28,079 nucleotides of DNA, taken from positions 1-28,079 of IMG/VR virus record IMGVR_UViG_3300038825_000308; one strand, 5' to 3'. Below the pieces are notes generated by a model, which was given only the letters and a program-made list of their open reading frames with translations, ran no database searches and was not told where the DNA came from. Of the stretch, positions 1-5,920 are shown piece by piece. Each line of letters opens with the position of its first letter. Position 1 is the first letter of the stretch. This DNA comes from a virus. The translations under genes and the position numbers were made by a program.

Positions 1-496
1 CGTCTGTCTTCAGGCTCTGGGCGATTGACTGCTGCGTCTCACGCCACGCCTGAAGGTTTGCGACAGGCTCCTCCAGCCGCCAGTAGCAGTGGCCGCGAAC
101 GAATGGCACTGTGCCTGTCTTGACTGACATCGTGAACTGCGGGCCTGCAAAGCTCAAGATATTCTTCATGGCTCCGTCGGTGTCGGCATCAGCAAAGCAG
201 TAGAACGCCGCGAGGATGTCTTTGTCGTGCGCTCCGAAGCCAGCCCTGATGTCCGCGTTGCCATCGACAGGGTTGACGCACATGTAGACGTTGCGTTTTG
301 CGTCGTTCATGGCTCTGGCGTGATCCGCCGCCAAGTCCAGCATGTCGAGACCGAAGCGGGCTATGTTAGCGCTGCCGTGCTCTGACAGCGCCCTGATCTC
401 AACCACTGGCTTGCCATCAAGCTCTGACCAGCCATCGGTGATCTGCTCAATAAACTCCGCGATTGTGTCCTGCTGCGCTTTTAGCTCTGGCATCAT
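1..496 (-). CDS. RepB/AEP-like primase (possible primase-helicase), N-terminal part, cut by window edge
   Basis: The reading frame is open from ATG at 496 to the left edge, so about 165 residues of the N-terminus are visible. Two features recall the RepB-like branch of the archaeo-eukaryotic primase superfamily. One is an N-V-Y-M-C-V-N-P strand. The other is an acidic F-A-D-A-D-T-D-G motif (candidate metal-binding D-x-D), followed about 20 residues later by S-V-K-T-G and then R-G-H-C-Y-W-R-L-E-E-P, like the 'SG.G.H.YW.L..P' signature. In phages such proteins usually prime replication and often carry a C-terminal helicase, which would lie outside the window. The start overlaps the methyltransferase stop (ATGA), with GGAGG about seven bases upstream. 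A second ATG at 493 is possible. The fold is inferred from motifs only. Confidence 0.62.
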   Translation of the reverse strand, partial: MMPELKAQQDTIAEFIEQITDGWSELDGKPVVEIRALSEHGSANIARFGLDMLDLAADHARAMNDAKRNVYMCVNPVDGNADIRAGFGAHDKDILAAFYCFADADTDGAMKNILSFAGPQFTMSVKTGTVPFVRGHCYWRLEEPVANLQAWRETQQSIAQSLKTD

Positions 497-1347
497 GTCA
501 TCTCCTCCACCATCTGTATTCTCTCGCCGATCCAGCGCATCACCGGGACAGCCATGCTGTTGCCCATTGCCTTGTATCGCGGGCCATCTGGGCAGTCTTC
601 CGCTACCTTATTTCGCCATGCTATCTGCGTGTAATTGTCTGGGAAGCCTTGTAGGCGCTCGCACTCTGTCGGTGTTAAGTGTCTAATCCCGCCACATTCC
701 TCAATGACATAACCTTCTTCTTCTCTGAGGCTTCCCGGCCCTCTGCGCGTGAGGCAAGGAAATACCCACCCAGAAACCTCCCCCGCTTCTCTGCTCGGCG
801 CAGGATGCCCTGACAGGCTTTCGCGCTCAAAAAGAACCGCTGCGGCACGTCGCCAGTCTCCAAGGTATCCGACAACGAACACACGGCGGCGTCGCTGGGC
901 CACTCCGAAGTATTGAGCGTCCAGCACTCGGTAGGCGAACCCATACCCGATTTGCCCCAGCGCTGCGAGGAAGGTTCCAAAGTCCCGTCCTCGGTTGGAT
1001 GACAATACGCCGGGGACGTTCTCCCAAACCAGCCATCTGGGCTGATAGCGTTCAGCAATGGCAAGATAGGTGAGCATGAGGTTTCCTCGTGGGTCATCAA
1101 GTCCTTTGCGAAGTCCTGCGACACTGAACGATTGGCATGGGGTTCCTCCAACGAGAAGGTCGATTGGGTCATTGGGCCACTCCTTAAATTCTGTCATGTC
1201 GCCAAGGTTCGGCGTGTTTGGATAATGATGCTCCAGAACTGCGCTGGGAAACTTTTCTATTTCGCTAAACCACTGCGGCTCCCATCCAAGCGGATGCCAA
1301 GCTGCTGTCGCAGCTTCAACGCCGCTACATACTGAACCATACTTCAT
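493..1347 (-). CDS. C5-cytosine DNA methyltransferase (orphan, Dcm family)
   Basis: This 284-residue protein transfers a methyl group from S-adenosylmethionine to carbon 5 of cytosine in DNA. The family motifs are present in order: motif I (F/V-C-S-G-V-E, residues 4-11) for SAM binding, motif IV G-G-T-P-C-Q-S-F with catalytic Cys71, motif VI W-E-N-V (108-111), motif VIII Q-R-R-R-R (151-155), motif IX around 222-236 (L-T-P-T-E-C-E-R-L-Q-G-F) and motif X G-N-S-M-A-V-P (262-268). The target-recognition region (about 165-220) is short, so specificity cannot be read. No restriction endonuclease lies next to it, so it looks like an orphan enzyme protecting phage DNA from host restriction. Both ends overlap neighbours by 4 bases (AlpA-like gene before, primase after), which suggests coupled translation with replication genes. 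Confidence 0.96.
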   Translation of the reverse strand: MKYGSVCSGVEAATAAWHPLGWEPQWFSEIEKFPSAVLEHHYPNTPNLGDMTEFKEWPNDPIDLLVGGTPCQSFSVAGLRKGLDDPRGNLMLTYLAIAERYQPRWLVWENVPGVLSSNRGRDFGTFLAALGQIGYGFAYRVLDAQYFGVAQRRRRVFVVGYLGDWRRAAAVLFERESLSGHPAPSREAGEVSGWVFPCLTRRGPGSLREEEGYVIEECGGIRHLTPTECERLQGFPDNYTQIAWRNKVAEDCPDGPRYKAMGNSMAVPVMRWIGERIQMVEEMT

Positions 1348-1559
1348 GTCGCCACCTTCTTGATGTATTCCTCAACATCAACCTGCTGGTCGCCTGTCTT
1401 CAGGTCTGCGATATACTTGTCCAGATCGGCCTTGCGCCAACGGGTCGCTCCGCCGATCTTGACTGGCTGCGGGAATTTGTCGATGCTGCCGACCCAGCGC
1501 CACACGGTATTGCGTGACACCGACATCATCTCGGCGACTTCTACGTCAGAGAGTAGCAT
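1344..1559 (-). CDS. AlpA/MerR-type helix-turn-helix protein (excisionase-like)
   Basis: A 71-residue protein. Residues 3-40 form a MerR/AlpA-like winged HTH: L-S-D-V-E-V-A-E-M-M-S-V-S-R-N-T-V-W-R-W, then F-P-Q-P-V-K-I-G and T-R-W-R-K-A-D-L-D-K-Y-I. The 'FP.PVKIG...RW...D...YI' ending is characteristic of AlpA and phage excisionase-like regulators. It is first in a transcript with the methyltransferase (ATGA overlap) and has a good ribosome site (AGGAGAAACAA before ATG) and its own promoter. No integrase is visible, so a regulatory role is as likely as excision. The family call is secure; the job is inferred. Confidence 0.8.
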   Translation of the reverse strand: MLLSDVEVAEMMSVSRNTVWRWVGSIDKFPQPVKIGGATRWRKADLDKYIADLKTGDQQVDVEEYIKKVAT

Positions 1560-1584
1560 TTGTTTCTCCTAATTGGTTTAGGGC

Positions 1585-1614
1585 AACATAGGGCCACATG
1601 AGGCTGCATGTCAA
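1585..1614 (-). promoter_or_regulatory. Sigma70-like promoter for the AlpA-like/methyltransferase/primase unit
   Basis: Read on the minus strand: TTGACA (1614-1609), 18-base spacer, TATGTT (1590-1585). The predicted start of transcription is about 19 bases before the ATG at 1559. The -35 box is followed by TGCA, as in the promoter at 2155-2183. The same half-site found in that promoter's palindrome (AGGGCCA, plus strand 1590-1596) abuts the -10 box. Confidence 0.6.
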
Positions 1615-1653
1615 CGGAATACAAGGTGAGTGATGATCTCGGATGAGCTTGGC

Positions 1654-1839
1654 TCACAGACCCGCCTCCCCCAGCATGATCTCAATGCAATATGCTGCAA
1701 TGGGGTTGAGCGGGCGCTCGCCCTGCTCCCAACGGCGGATCGTGCGTGCGCCGTGCTCCCCCATGCCCCACTCGTCCGCAAGTGCTTGCTGGCTGTAGCA
1801 GAGCGCTCTGCGTGCGTCCTTGAATTGTGTCGGTGTCAT
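1654..1839 (-). CDS. Small Xre-like helix-turn-helix protein
   Basis: A 61-residue protein whose whole length fits one HTH domain: M-T-P-T-Q-F-K-D-A-R-R-A-L-C-Y-S-Q-Q-A-L-A-D, then A-R-T-I-R-R-W-E-Q-G-E-R-P, with the 'S.Q.LA......R.I..WE.G..P' pattern of Cro/CI-type regulators. Such proteins bind operators as dimers. It starts 12 bases after the preceding gene ends, and the preceding stop codon TAA is part of its ribosome site (TAAGGAGA). It sits between two promoters that share a sequence element (1585-1614 and 2155-2183), which makes it a natural candidate for the repressor of this region. That link is inference. Confidence 0.75.
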   Translation of the reverse strand: MTPTQFKDARRALCYSQQALADEWGMGEHGARTIRRWEQGERPLNPIAAYCIEIMLGEAGL

Positions 1840-1851
1840 TGGTGTGTCTCC

Positions 1852-2112
1852 TTATTGAAAGCTGGATGCGTACATCTCAGAAACTTTGTCGGCGATGTCT
1901 TTACGCTTAGTGCTAGACAGCGTTACACCAGTGGCCATTGCGTAATTTATGTTATTTGTTTGGCTGCCGTACTGTGCAAAACCATTTTCAATTTTAAAAA
2001 TGTAGCCAACATATTCTGCGCCGACCTTGCGGATAAAGCCGACTGGCGTGTAGCTTTTGCTGTTGGTCATTGCGATAATGCCGTCGCGTCCAAATGATAC
2101 TTTCTTTTGCAT
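1852..2112 (-). CDS. Hypothetical protein, first gene after the palindrome-bearing promoter
   Basis: I do not recognise this 86-residue protein. It looks like a small soluble domain rich in beta-strand patterns: V-G-A-E-Y-V-G-Y-I-F-K-I-E-N-G-F-A-Q-Y-G is followed by a basic helix with T-K-R-K-D-I-A-D-K-V. No membrane segment or cysteine cluster is seen. The ribosome site is strong (AGGAGAACGAAA before ATG); almost the same leader, AGGAGAACGA, precedes the genes at 4856 and 5245. It is the first gene of a transcript continuing into the HTH protein. Confidence 0.65.
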   Translation of the reverse strand: MQKKVSFGRDGIIAMTNSKSYTPVGFIRKVGAEYVGYIFKIENGFAQYGSQTNNINYAMATGVTLSSTKRKDIADKVSEMYASSFQ

Positions 2113-2154
2113 TTTCGTTCTCCTGATTGGCGGGCTTCATTGCCCTATGAGTTA

Positions 2155-2183
2155 TATATAGGGCCAGTGGCCCTGCATGTAAA
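2155..2183 (-). promoter_or_regulatory. Strong sigma70-like promoter with internal palindromic operator
   Basis: Read on the minus strand: TTTACA (2183-2178), a 17-base spacer, then TATATA (2160-2155). The optimal spacing and near-consensus boxes predict a strong early promoter. The spacer holds a perfect palindrome, AGGGCCAGTGGCCCT (plus strand 2160-2174), with 7-base arms around one central base. It sits exactly where a repressor would block polymerase. The predicted 5' leader of the gene starting at 2112 is about 36 bases. Confidence 0.65.
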
Positions 2184-2233
2184 CCCCCAATGCCAAATAA
2201 ATTTAAAAAAATTCTTTCTGGCATTCGGGCAGC

Positions 2234-2262
2234 AAAAAGCCCCACCATTTCTGGCGGGGCTT
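2234..2262 (-). terminator. Intrinsic terminator closing the recombination gene block
   Basis: On the minus strand, AAGCCCCGCCA pairs with TGGTGGGGCTT around a GAAA tetraloop. This gives an 11-bp stem with one G-T wobble, followed by TTTTTGC. It is 25 bases beyond the stop codon at 2288 and separates the upstream transcript (from about 4880) from the next unit started at about 2148. Confidence 0.88.
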
Positions 2263-2287
2263 CCACTCAACTTGATTAAAATCCGCT

Positions 2288-2905
2288 TTAGAACTCAGCG
2301 TCAGTAATGACTGCCGCCGCTGGTGCGGCTGCTGGTGCTGCCACAGGCGCTGGTGTTGGCTCTGTCGCAATGCCAGCCGCAACGCCATCCTTCAGGCAGT
2401 CAGGGCGATCAACCCACTTGACGATTTCGAGGATTGGCACGACTGTTGAGCCCTTAGTGAACTGCACGAACTTGGCCTCTTGCAGACGGACCATTGGCAA
2501 GCTCTTGGCGTCTGGGCGCTGACCCAGTAGGGGCGCGAGTGCCTCCAGAGACTGCCACGCAGACGCGCCTGCTTGCTCCCATGTGGCGACAGCGCCGCCA
2601 CCTGTGGCGCACGGCACGCTGAAGCCCTTCTTCCAATCGTCGCCCGGCTTCCCCATCATCTGTGAGACGCTCTCGTTCCACTTCCATGACGGAGCCACGC
2701 CCACAGCGCCCTCGCTGTGCTGCCAGCCTGTCTTCAGTGCGTCGATGTCCATGACGAAGCCAGTGCTGGCATCATATGGGGTTTTATTGCCGCCGTCGCG
2801 GACGTAGAAGCTGCGCGCTGGGACAGTGCCATCGCGTGTGCCGATTGCTGACCATGCGAGGAATGGGCCTGCTGCGCCTGTGGAGCCTAGATCAAGATTA
2901 AACAT
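2288..2905 (-). CDS. Putative single-stranded DNA-binding or recombination accessory protein
   Basis: A 205-residue soluble protein with no clear catalytic motif. Residues 1-170 look like a compact domain rich in Trp, Gly and aromatics (F-L-A-W-S-A-I-G, K-W-N-E-S, V-Q-F-T-K-G). An Ala/Pro-rich flexible linker of about 25 residues follows, and the protein ends in I-T-D-A-E-F. A domain, a low-complexity linker and a short acidic, hydrophobic tip is the layout of SSB proteins. The neighbours (PD-(D/E)XK nuclease, RuvC-like resolvase) fit a role on ssDNA. It is last in its transcript, just before the terminator. The ribosome site is modest (AAAGGCGAC). The functional call is inference from layout and context. 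Confidence 0.7.
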   Translation of the reverse strand: MFNLDLGSTGAAGPFLAWSAIGTRDGTVPARSFYVRDGGNKTPYDASTGFVMDIDALKTGWQHSEGAVGVAPSWKWNESVSQMMGKPGDDWKKGFSVPCATGGGAVATWEQAGASAWQSLEALAPLLGQRPDAKSLPMVRLQEAKFVQFTKGSTVVPILEIVKWVDRPDCLKDGVAAGIATEPTPAPVAAPAAAPAAAVITDAEF

Positions 2906-2949
2906 TTTTGTCGCCTTTCATTGCTGACAGTTTGTCGTGTTGCGTATGG

Positions 2950-3702
2950 TCAGAAGCCATACATTTCTTCGCGGAGTGCCTCGGAGCCTGACCAGTAGAA
3001 CGTATTCGGGTTCACTGGCACGATGGCCCTTGCGGTCTCCGCATCGCACGCTGAGAGGAATTTCTCAAGCCGCGCAATCTTGTGTTTAGCGTTAGCCAAA
3101 ATTTCGTTCACGTCGCCATCTTCCAGCATCAGCGACTTGGCCTTGCTGACATAGAGGAACTTGACGCCGTAGTTGCCCATCGCCTTCTGATAGATGGCGC
3201 GCTGCAACTGGTGCTCTGCCGACATCACCTGCGTGATGCGGTTTGTGGTCTTGAGGTCGATGACCATGCCGCTCTCTGGGAAGACCAGATCAAGGTAGCC
3301 GATCACAGGGACTTCCCAGCCTTCGCCTTTTGCTGTGATGCTGATCTTGTGCTGGCTGCCGTCCTCTGGAAACTCTGGCTTGCCATAGTCCTTCAGCGCC
3401 TCAACAGCGTTGGCGACCATAGGGGCGATCACATCGCGCTCCTTGGTGGTCTTCTCGTCTCCGATGATGAAGCGCTTATCAAACTTGTCCAAGGCGCTCT
3501 GTGTGGCCTCCTCGACGCTCTGTGAGCCTGTCAGGGCCGCCACAACTGCATCCTCAGAGCATATGCCCCGCCAAGCCGCTGGCCCCATCGGCGTGCGCTT
3601 CTTAAAGAGGTATGACATGACCCACACGTCGGGCGCGTTTGACCAGAGGTTGATGCTGCTGGCAGAGAGGTGATCAATGCCGTGCTTTTCAAATCCATTC
3701 AC
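2950..3702 (-). CDS. PD-(D/E)XK nuclease of the RecB/Cas4 exonuclease type
   Basis: A 250-residue nuclease. The core is visible: G-Y-L-D (Asp138), then V-I-D-L-K-T (Asp149, Lys151) and a Q-R-A-I-Y motif (Gln167 to Tyr171), the Q-x3-Y that marks the RecB/AddB/Cas4 branch. An upstream R-G-x3-E (residues 45-50) supplies the usual N-terminal acidic residue. Such phage enzymes degrade DNA ends during recombination or host DNA breakdown. I see no four-cysteine iron-sulfur cluster, unlike Cas4 and AddB. The start is GTG in a GTGA overlap with the gene before it. It lies between a probable ssDNA-binding protein and small unknowns in a recombination block. Confidence 0.9.
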   Translation of the reverse strand: MNGFEKHGIDHLSASSINLWSNAPDVWVMSYLFKKRTPMGPAAWRGICSEDAVVAALTGSQSVEEATQSALDKFDKRFIIGDEKTTKERDVIAPMVANAVEALKDYGKPEFPEDGSQHKISITAKGEGWEVPVIGYLDLVFPESGMVIDLKTTNRITQVMSAEHQLQRAIYQKAMGNYGVKFLYVSKAKSLMLEDGDVNEILANAKHKIARLEKFLSACDAETARAIVPVNPNTFYWSGSEALREEMYGF

Positions 3703-3989
3703 TCTACCAACTCCACATTTTCTTCATCGATCACTTCGTGGACCATACTGATGATCTCGCCTAGTTCTTCAGCCGTTCCGAAGCCTTTGCAGTATGCCTT
3801 CATAACGTGAGGCCAAAAGTTTACTTCAAAGCCGTTTATCTCAGCCTGAACGTGCCACGGCGCTTTATCGTGATTAGGGAAATAAAGATCATCCCTGATG
3901 TCTGTCGCGTTGATGATCGTTTCAAAATCTTGGAGATTGTTGTCGTGCTCAAAGCACCGATTAAAGGCGTCTCTGTAATTATATCGCAT
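3699..3989 (-). CDS. Hypothetical protein in the recombination block
   Basis: I do not recognise this 96-residue protein. It is rich in aromatic and acidic residues: D-D-L-Y-F-P-N-H and P-W-H-V-Q-A-E-I-N-G-F-E-V-N-F-W-P-H suggest a small alpha/beta fold, and the C-terminal helix ends in an acidic tail (I-D-E-E-N-V-E-L-V-E). An excellent ribosome site (GGAGGAG, 7 bases before ATG) overlaps the stop of the preceding gene. Its end overlaps the nuclease start by 4 bases, so the two are probably made together. Function unknown. Confidence 0.75.
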   Translation of the reverse strand: MRYNYRDAFNRCFEHDNNLQDFETIINATDIRDDLYFPNHDKAPWHVQAEINGFEVNFWPHVMKAYCKGFGTAEELGEIISMVHEVIDEENVELVE

Positions 3990-4003
3990 TATGTCACTCC
4001 TCC

Positions 4004-4228
4004 TCAGCGGATGCCTTCATCGCGTTCTCGCAAATACCGCGTATGCTTCTCAATCGCCTCGGCTATTGAGAACAGTCCCTGCGCTATCCCAATAAATGCG
4101 TTCCCTCTTCCTTCGTCCATCTCCGCAATGGATCGGATAGCATCGGCAATATTGTCCCCCCGACATGTTAGGGCGGTTTCAAGCTCATTAAACTGGACCT
4201 GGTCTAGCTTTATCTCAACTTCAGTCAT
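4004..4228 (-). CDS. Small hypothetical protein, helical
   Basis: About 74 residues from the ATG at 4228; a GTG one codon earlier (4231) is a less well-spaced alternative. It looks fully helical, with alternating acidic and hydrophobic residues: L-D-Q-V-Q-F-N-E-L-E-T-A-L, F-S-I-A-E-A-I-E-K-H, R-Y-L-R-E-R-D. The start shares one base with the stop of the RuvC-like gene (TGATG) and has GGAAG seven bases upstream. I recognise no domain. A small partner of one of the neighbouring nucleases is conceivable but unsupported. Confidence 0.68.
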   Translation of the reverse strand: MTEVEIKLDQVQFNELETALTCRGDNIADAIRSIAEMDEGRGNAFIGIAQGLFSIAEAIEKHTRYLRERDEGIR

Positions 4229-4695
4229 CACATTACTTCCTTTCCATATAGGGCGATCAGTGTCGCCTCCGCGCGGCCATCGTCTTTGACGCGCTTGAAT
4301 TGATCTGCGTATTTAGGGAAGCGCTGCATCGCCAGCCCACGGCTCACACCCTTGTCTCTTGTCAGGCCGAAGTGCTTCTTCCACTTCTGCGGCGTGACGA
4401 GATACATCGGCGTCTCATTGGCGGCCAGCGCCATCTGCAATGCGCCGAACTGCTCGCCAAAACGAAACATTGACGACACGCCTTGGCCACGCATGGCTCC
4501 GACCTGCTCCATGAATGCAACACGCGCCTCATCGCCCTCTGGCTGCAATATCTCCAAGATGCCGTGCATATTGAGGACAGTCTTGCCCTTCGCGCTCGGC
4601 ATCGTCGGCATATCGTAAACCTCAATGTCGTTTGTCTTTGGCCAGTAGAGCGTGATTGCGCCCGTGTAGCCTGGGTCAATTCCGTATATCAGCAT
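4228..4695 (-). CDS. RuvC-like Holliday junction resolvase
   Basis: A 155-residue RNase H-fold nuclease. It opens with Y-G-I-D-P-G-Y-T-G (Asp7), has F-M-E-Q-V (Glu63), and ends with K-D-D-G-R-A-E-A-T-L-I-A (Asp138/139 and Glu143). These are the acidic residues that bind the two metal ions in RuvC. The length is close to bacterial RuvC (about 170) and typical of phage versions. It would cut four-way junctions or branched DNA formed during replication and recombination before packaging. It starts one base inside the preceding stop (TGATG), so it is co-translated with the small RHH-like gene. Confidence 0.9.
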   Translation of the reverse strand: MLIYGIDPGYTGAITLYWPKTNDIEVYDMPTMPSAKGKTVLNMHGILEILQPEGDEARVAFMEQVGAMRGQGVSSMFRFGEQFGALQMALAANETPMYLVTPQKWKKHFGLTRDKGVSRGLAMQRFPKYADQFKRVKDDGRAEATLIALYGKEVM

Positions 4696-4856
4696 CAGTC
4701 CGCTCTCGGCTGCTCTGTGTGGATGCCTTTAGACGCAGCGTCCTTCAGGGCGCAGTGACGCAAGTATGTGGACAGCGCCATGCCTGATTTGCCGGCGGCA
4801 TACATCAGAGCTTCGTGCTGCGCCTCCGTCAATAAAACCCGACTTTCCTTCTTCAT
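4695..4856 (-). CDS. Small ribbon-helix-helix-like (MobC/CopG-type) protein
   Basis: A 53-residue protein, the first gene of the leftward block. The sequence M-K-K-E-S-R-V-L-L-T-E-A-Q, then A-A-G-K-S-G-M-A-L-S-T-Y-L-R-H, fits the ribbon-helix-helix pattern: a short basic strand, a helix, a G-x-S/A-x-S-x-Y-L-R turn and a second helix. It resembles MobC and CopG-like DNA-binding proteins. The ribosome site is strong (AGGAGAACGAGC before ATG). As first gene after the divergent control region it may regulate its own promoter. The fold is inferred from the pattern alone. Confidence 0.72.
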   Translation of the reverse strand: MKKESRVLLTEAQHEALMYAAGKSGMALSTYLRHCALKDAASKGIHTEQPRAD

Positions 4857-4883
4857 GCTCGTTCTCCTGTAATGATGCTCCAG

Positions 4884-4911
4884 ACCATATAGGATAAAAA
4901 ATGCAGGTCAA
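4884..4911 (-). promoter_or_regulatory. Leftward promoter of the recombination block
   Basis: Minus strand TTGACC (4911-4906), a 16-base spacer, then TATGGT (4889-4884), about 27 bases before the ATG at 4856. The -35 box is followed by TGCA, as in the promoters at 1585-1614 and 2155-2183, but the AGGGCCA element is absent here. Confidence 0.5.
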
Positions 4912-4925
4912 GTCCTATAAAGTTG

Positions 4926-4955
4926 TTGACGGTGATTATTTTCACATGCTAGGAA
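4926..4955 (+). promoter_or_regulatory. Rightward promoter of the 4991-7911 operon
   Basis: Plus strand TTGACG (4926-4931), an 18-base spacer, then an extended -10, TGC-TAGGAA (4947-4955). The leader to the ATG at 4991 would be about 29 bases. An imperfect dyad, CACAT-N7-ATGTG (4943-4959), covers the -10 box and could be an operator. It faces away from the leftward promoter, making 4857-4990 a divergent control region. Confidence 0.45.
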
Positions 4956-4990
4956 TGTGCATCGAACGAAATTAACCAAGGAGCAAAATA

Positions 4991-5224
4991 ATGAGCACAG
5001 GGGACAATATGATCCGCAAGCGCAGGGCGAACGAGTTTCGCATCTGGCGTGCAGGACAGTCAGTCGGCTGGGACTGCACAGCCAAGGAGCTTGCGGCTGA
5101 GCTCGATCTGCATGTCGATACCATCCGCAAGATATGCAGGCAAAGGGGCTGGGCGTTGGCGGATGGCCATCACTATGGCTCTGTCCGCGAAAAGCGTGAA
5201 GTCGACTACTACTTTGAAGAATAA
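4991..5224 (+). CDS. Helix-turn-helix DNA-binding protein
   Basis: A 77-residue protein with a central HTH: A-K-E-L-A-A-E-L-D-L-H-V-D-T-I-R-K-I-C-R-Q-R-G-W (roughly residues 32-55), preceded by a basic N-terminal arm (I-R-K-R-R-A-N-E-F-R) and followed by an acidic tail. The 'AAELDLHVDTIR' helix pair is the recognition unit seen in sigma-like and resolvase-like HTHs. It is first in the rightward operon, next to the divergent promoters, so it is a good candidate for local control. Start chosen on AAGGAG seven bases before ATG. Confidence 0.8.
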   Translation: MSTGDNMIRKRRANEFRIWRAGQSVGWDCTAKELAAELDLHVDTIRKICRQRGWALADGHHYGSVREKREVDYYFEE

Positions 5225-5244
5225 CCAACCCAAGGAGAACGAAC

Positions 5245-5754
5245 ATGCAAACAATCCTCATCACAAATTATCACCCAGACGGCTTCGCCTTCGCTTTGAC
5301 TGAAGCAGGCGAGCAGATTTTCATCCCGCCATACGCCATTGACGGAGCCGAGCTTCAGCGTGGCAAGCGCTATCAGGCCGTGCTCGTGGACAATCACAAA
5401 GAGCACCAGCGCGAGCGCACGCCCTACATGGCTGTCAGCGTATTGGTCACTGAGCACGTTTTGAAGCCAGAGCCACCCGAGGCCGCTACATCCGCTACAT
5501 CCGCTACACAAGCGGAGGACATCAGCATCGAAGATCGTGACGAGGCTATCTTCAACCTGATCTGCGAAAGCGAATATATGACATCGGCAGAGCTTGCCGA
5601 GCACAGTGGCCTTGATAGCAAGACGGCAAGCAACAGCGCCAATCGCCTGTATATCGCAGGCCGCATCGCCAAGGCAGACGTCTACAATCGTGTCGGCCAA
5701 GCTCGCGCCAGCCTCACGCTGTGGGCCGAGAACGCCAACAAGTTCGTGGAGTAA
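5245..5754 (+). CDS. Two-domain protein: cold-shock/OB-like N-terminus, winged-helix C-terminus
   Basis: A 169-residue protein. Residues 1-70 resemble a short OB/cold-shock barrel (G-F-A-F-A-L-T-E-A-G-E-Q-I-F-I-P-P, then L-Q-R-G-K-R-Y-Q-A-V-L-V-D). A linker contains a 9-base tandem repeat giving A-T-S-A-T-S-A-T-Q. Residues 95-165 look like a winged helix (D-E-A-I-F-N-L-I, M-T-S-A-E-L-A-E-H-S-G-L-D-S-K-T-A-S-N-S-A-N-R-L). Nucleic-acid binding by both halves is likely, perhaps as a transcription or replication regulator. The ribosome site is the AAGGAGAACGAAC leader shared with leftward genes. The domain calls are from pattern, not a search. Confidence 0.72.
   Translation: MQTILITNYHPDGFAFALTEAGEQIFIPPYAIDGAELQRGKRYQAVLVDNHKEHQRERTPYMAVSVLVTEHVLKPEPPEAATSATSATQAEDISIEDRDEAIFNLICESEYMTSAELAEHSGLDSKTASNSANRLYIAGRIAKADVYNRVGQARASLTLWAENANKFVE
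5483..5509 (+). repeat. Three 9-bp tandem units in the linker of the OB/winged-helix gene
   Basis: The unit CCGCTACAT occurs three times in a row (last base changed in the third). It keeps the reading frame and encodes a repeated Ala-Thr-Ser linker. Such short in-frame repeats readily change copy number. Confidence 0.8.
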
Positions 5755-5758
5755 TGTC

Positions 5759-5920
5759 ATGGAGAAGGAACGCAAAACCATTCTGGCCCGCCTGCGCCGC
5801 AAGATCGACATCATCAGGCTGGACCAAAAGCAGCGTGGAGGCGACTTCGGTGGCCACGCATCAGAGTGCCTGACACTTCTGGATATTCTGGACCGTATGG
5901 AAGAGGGAGAGAGCAAATGA
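5759..5920 (+). CDS. Small hypothetical protein, charged helix
   Basis: A 53-residue protein that is mostly one or two charged helices: M-E-K-E-R-K-T-I-L-A-R-L-R-R-K-I-D-I-I-R-L-D, a glycine turn (R-G-G-D-F-G-G), then L-T-L-L-D-I-L-D-R-M-E-E. GGAG sits seven bases before the ATG, overlapping the previous stop region, and its own stop overlaps the next gene by 4 bases (ATGA). No family recognised. The coding call rests on frame, ribosome site and tight packing. Confidence 0.65.
   Translation: MEKERKTILARLRRKIDIIRLDQKQRGGDFGGHASECLTLLDILDRMEEGESK

Noticed and set aside
1344-1559. Evidence for temperate lifestyle from an excisionase-like gene
   Set aside because: AlpA-type HTH proteins are often plain regulators, and no integrase or attachment site is visible here, so lysogeny is not claimed.
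1630-2097. 155-residue plus-strand frame over the early regulators
   Set aside because: It covers two minus-strand genes that have clear ribosome sites and a fitting promoter; the frame itself has no start signal.
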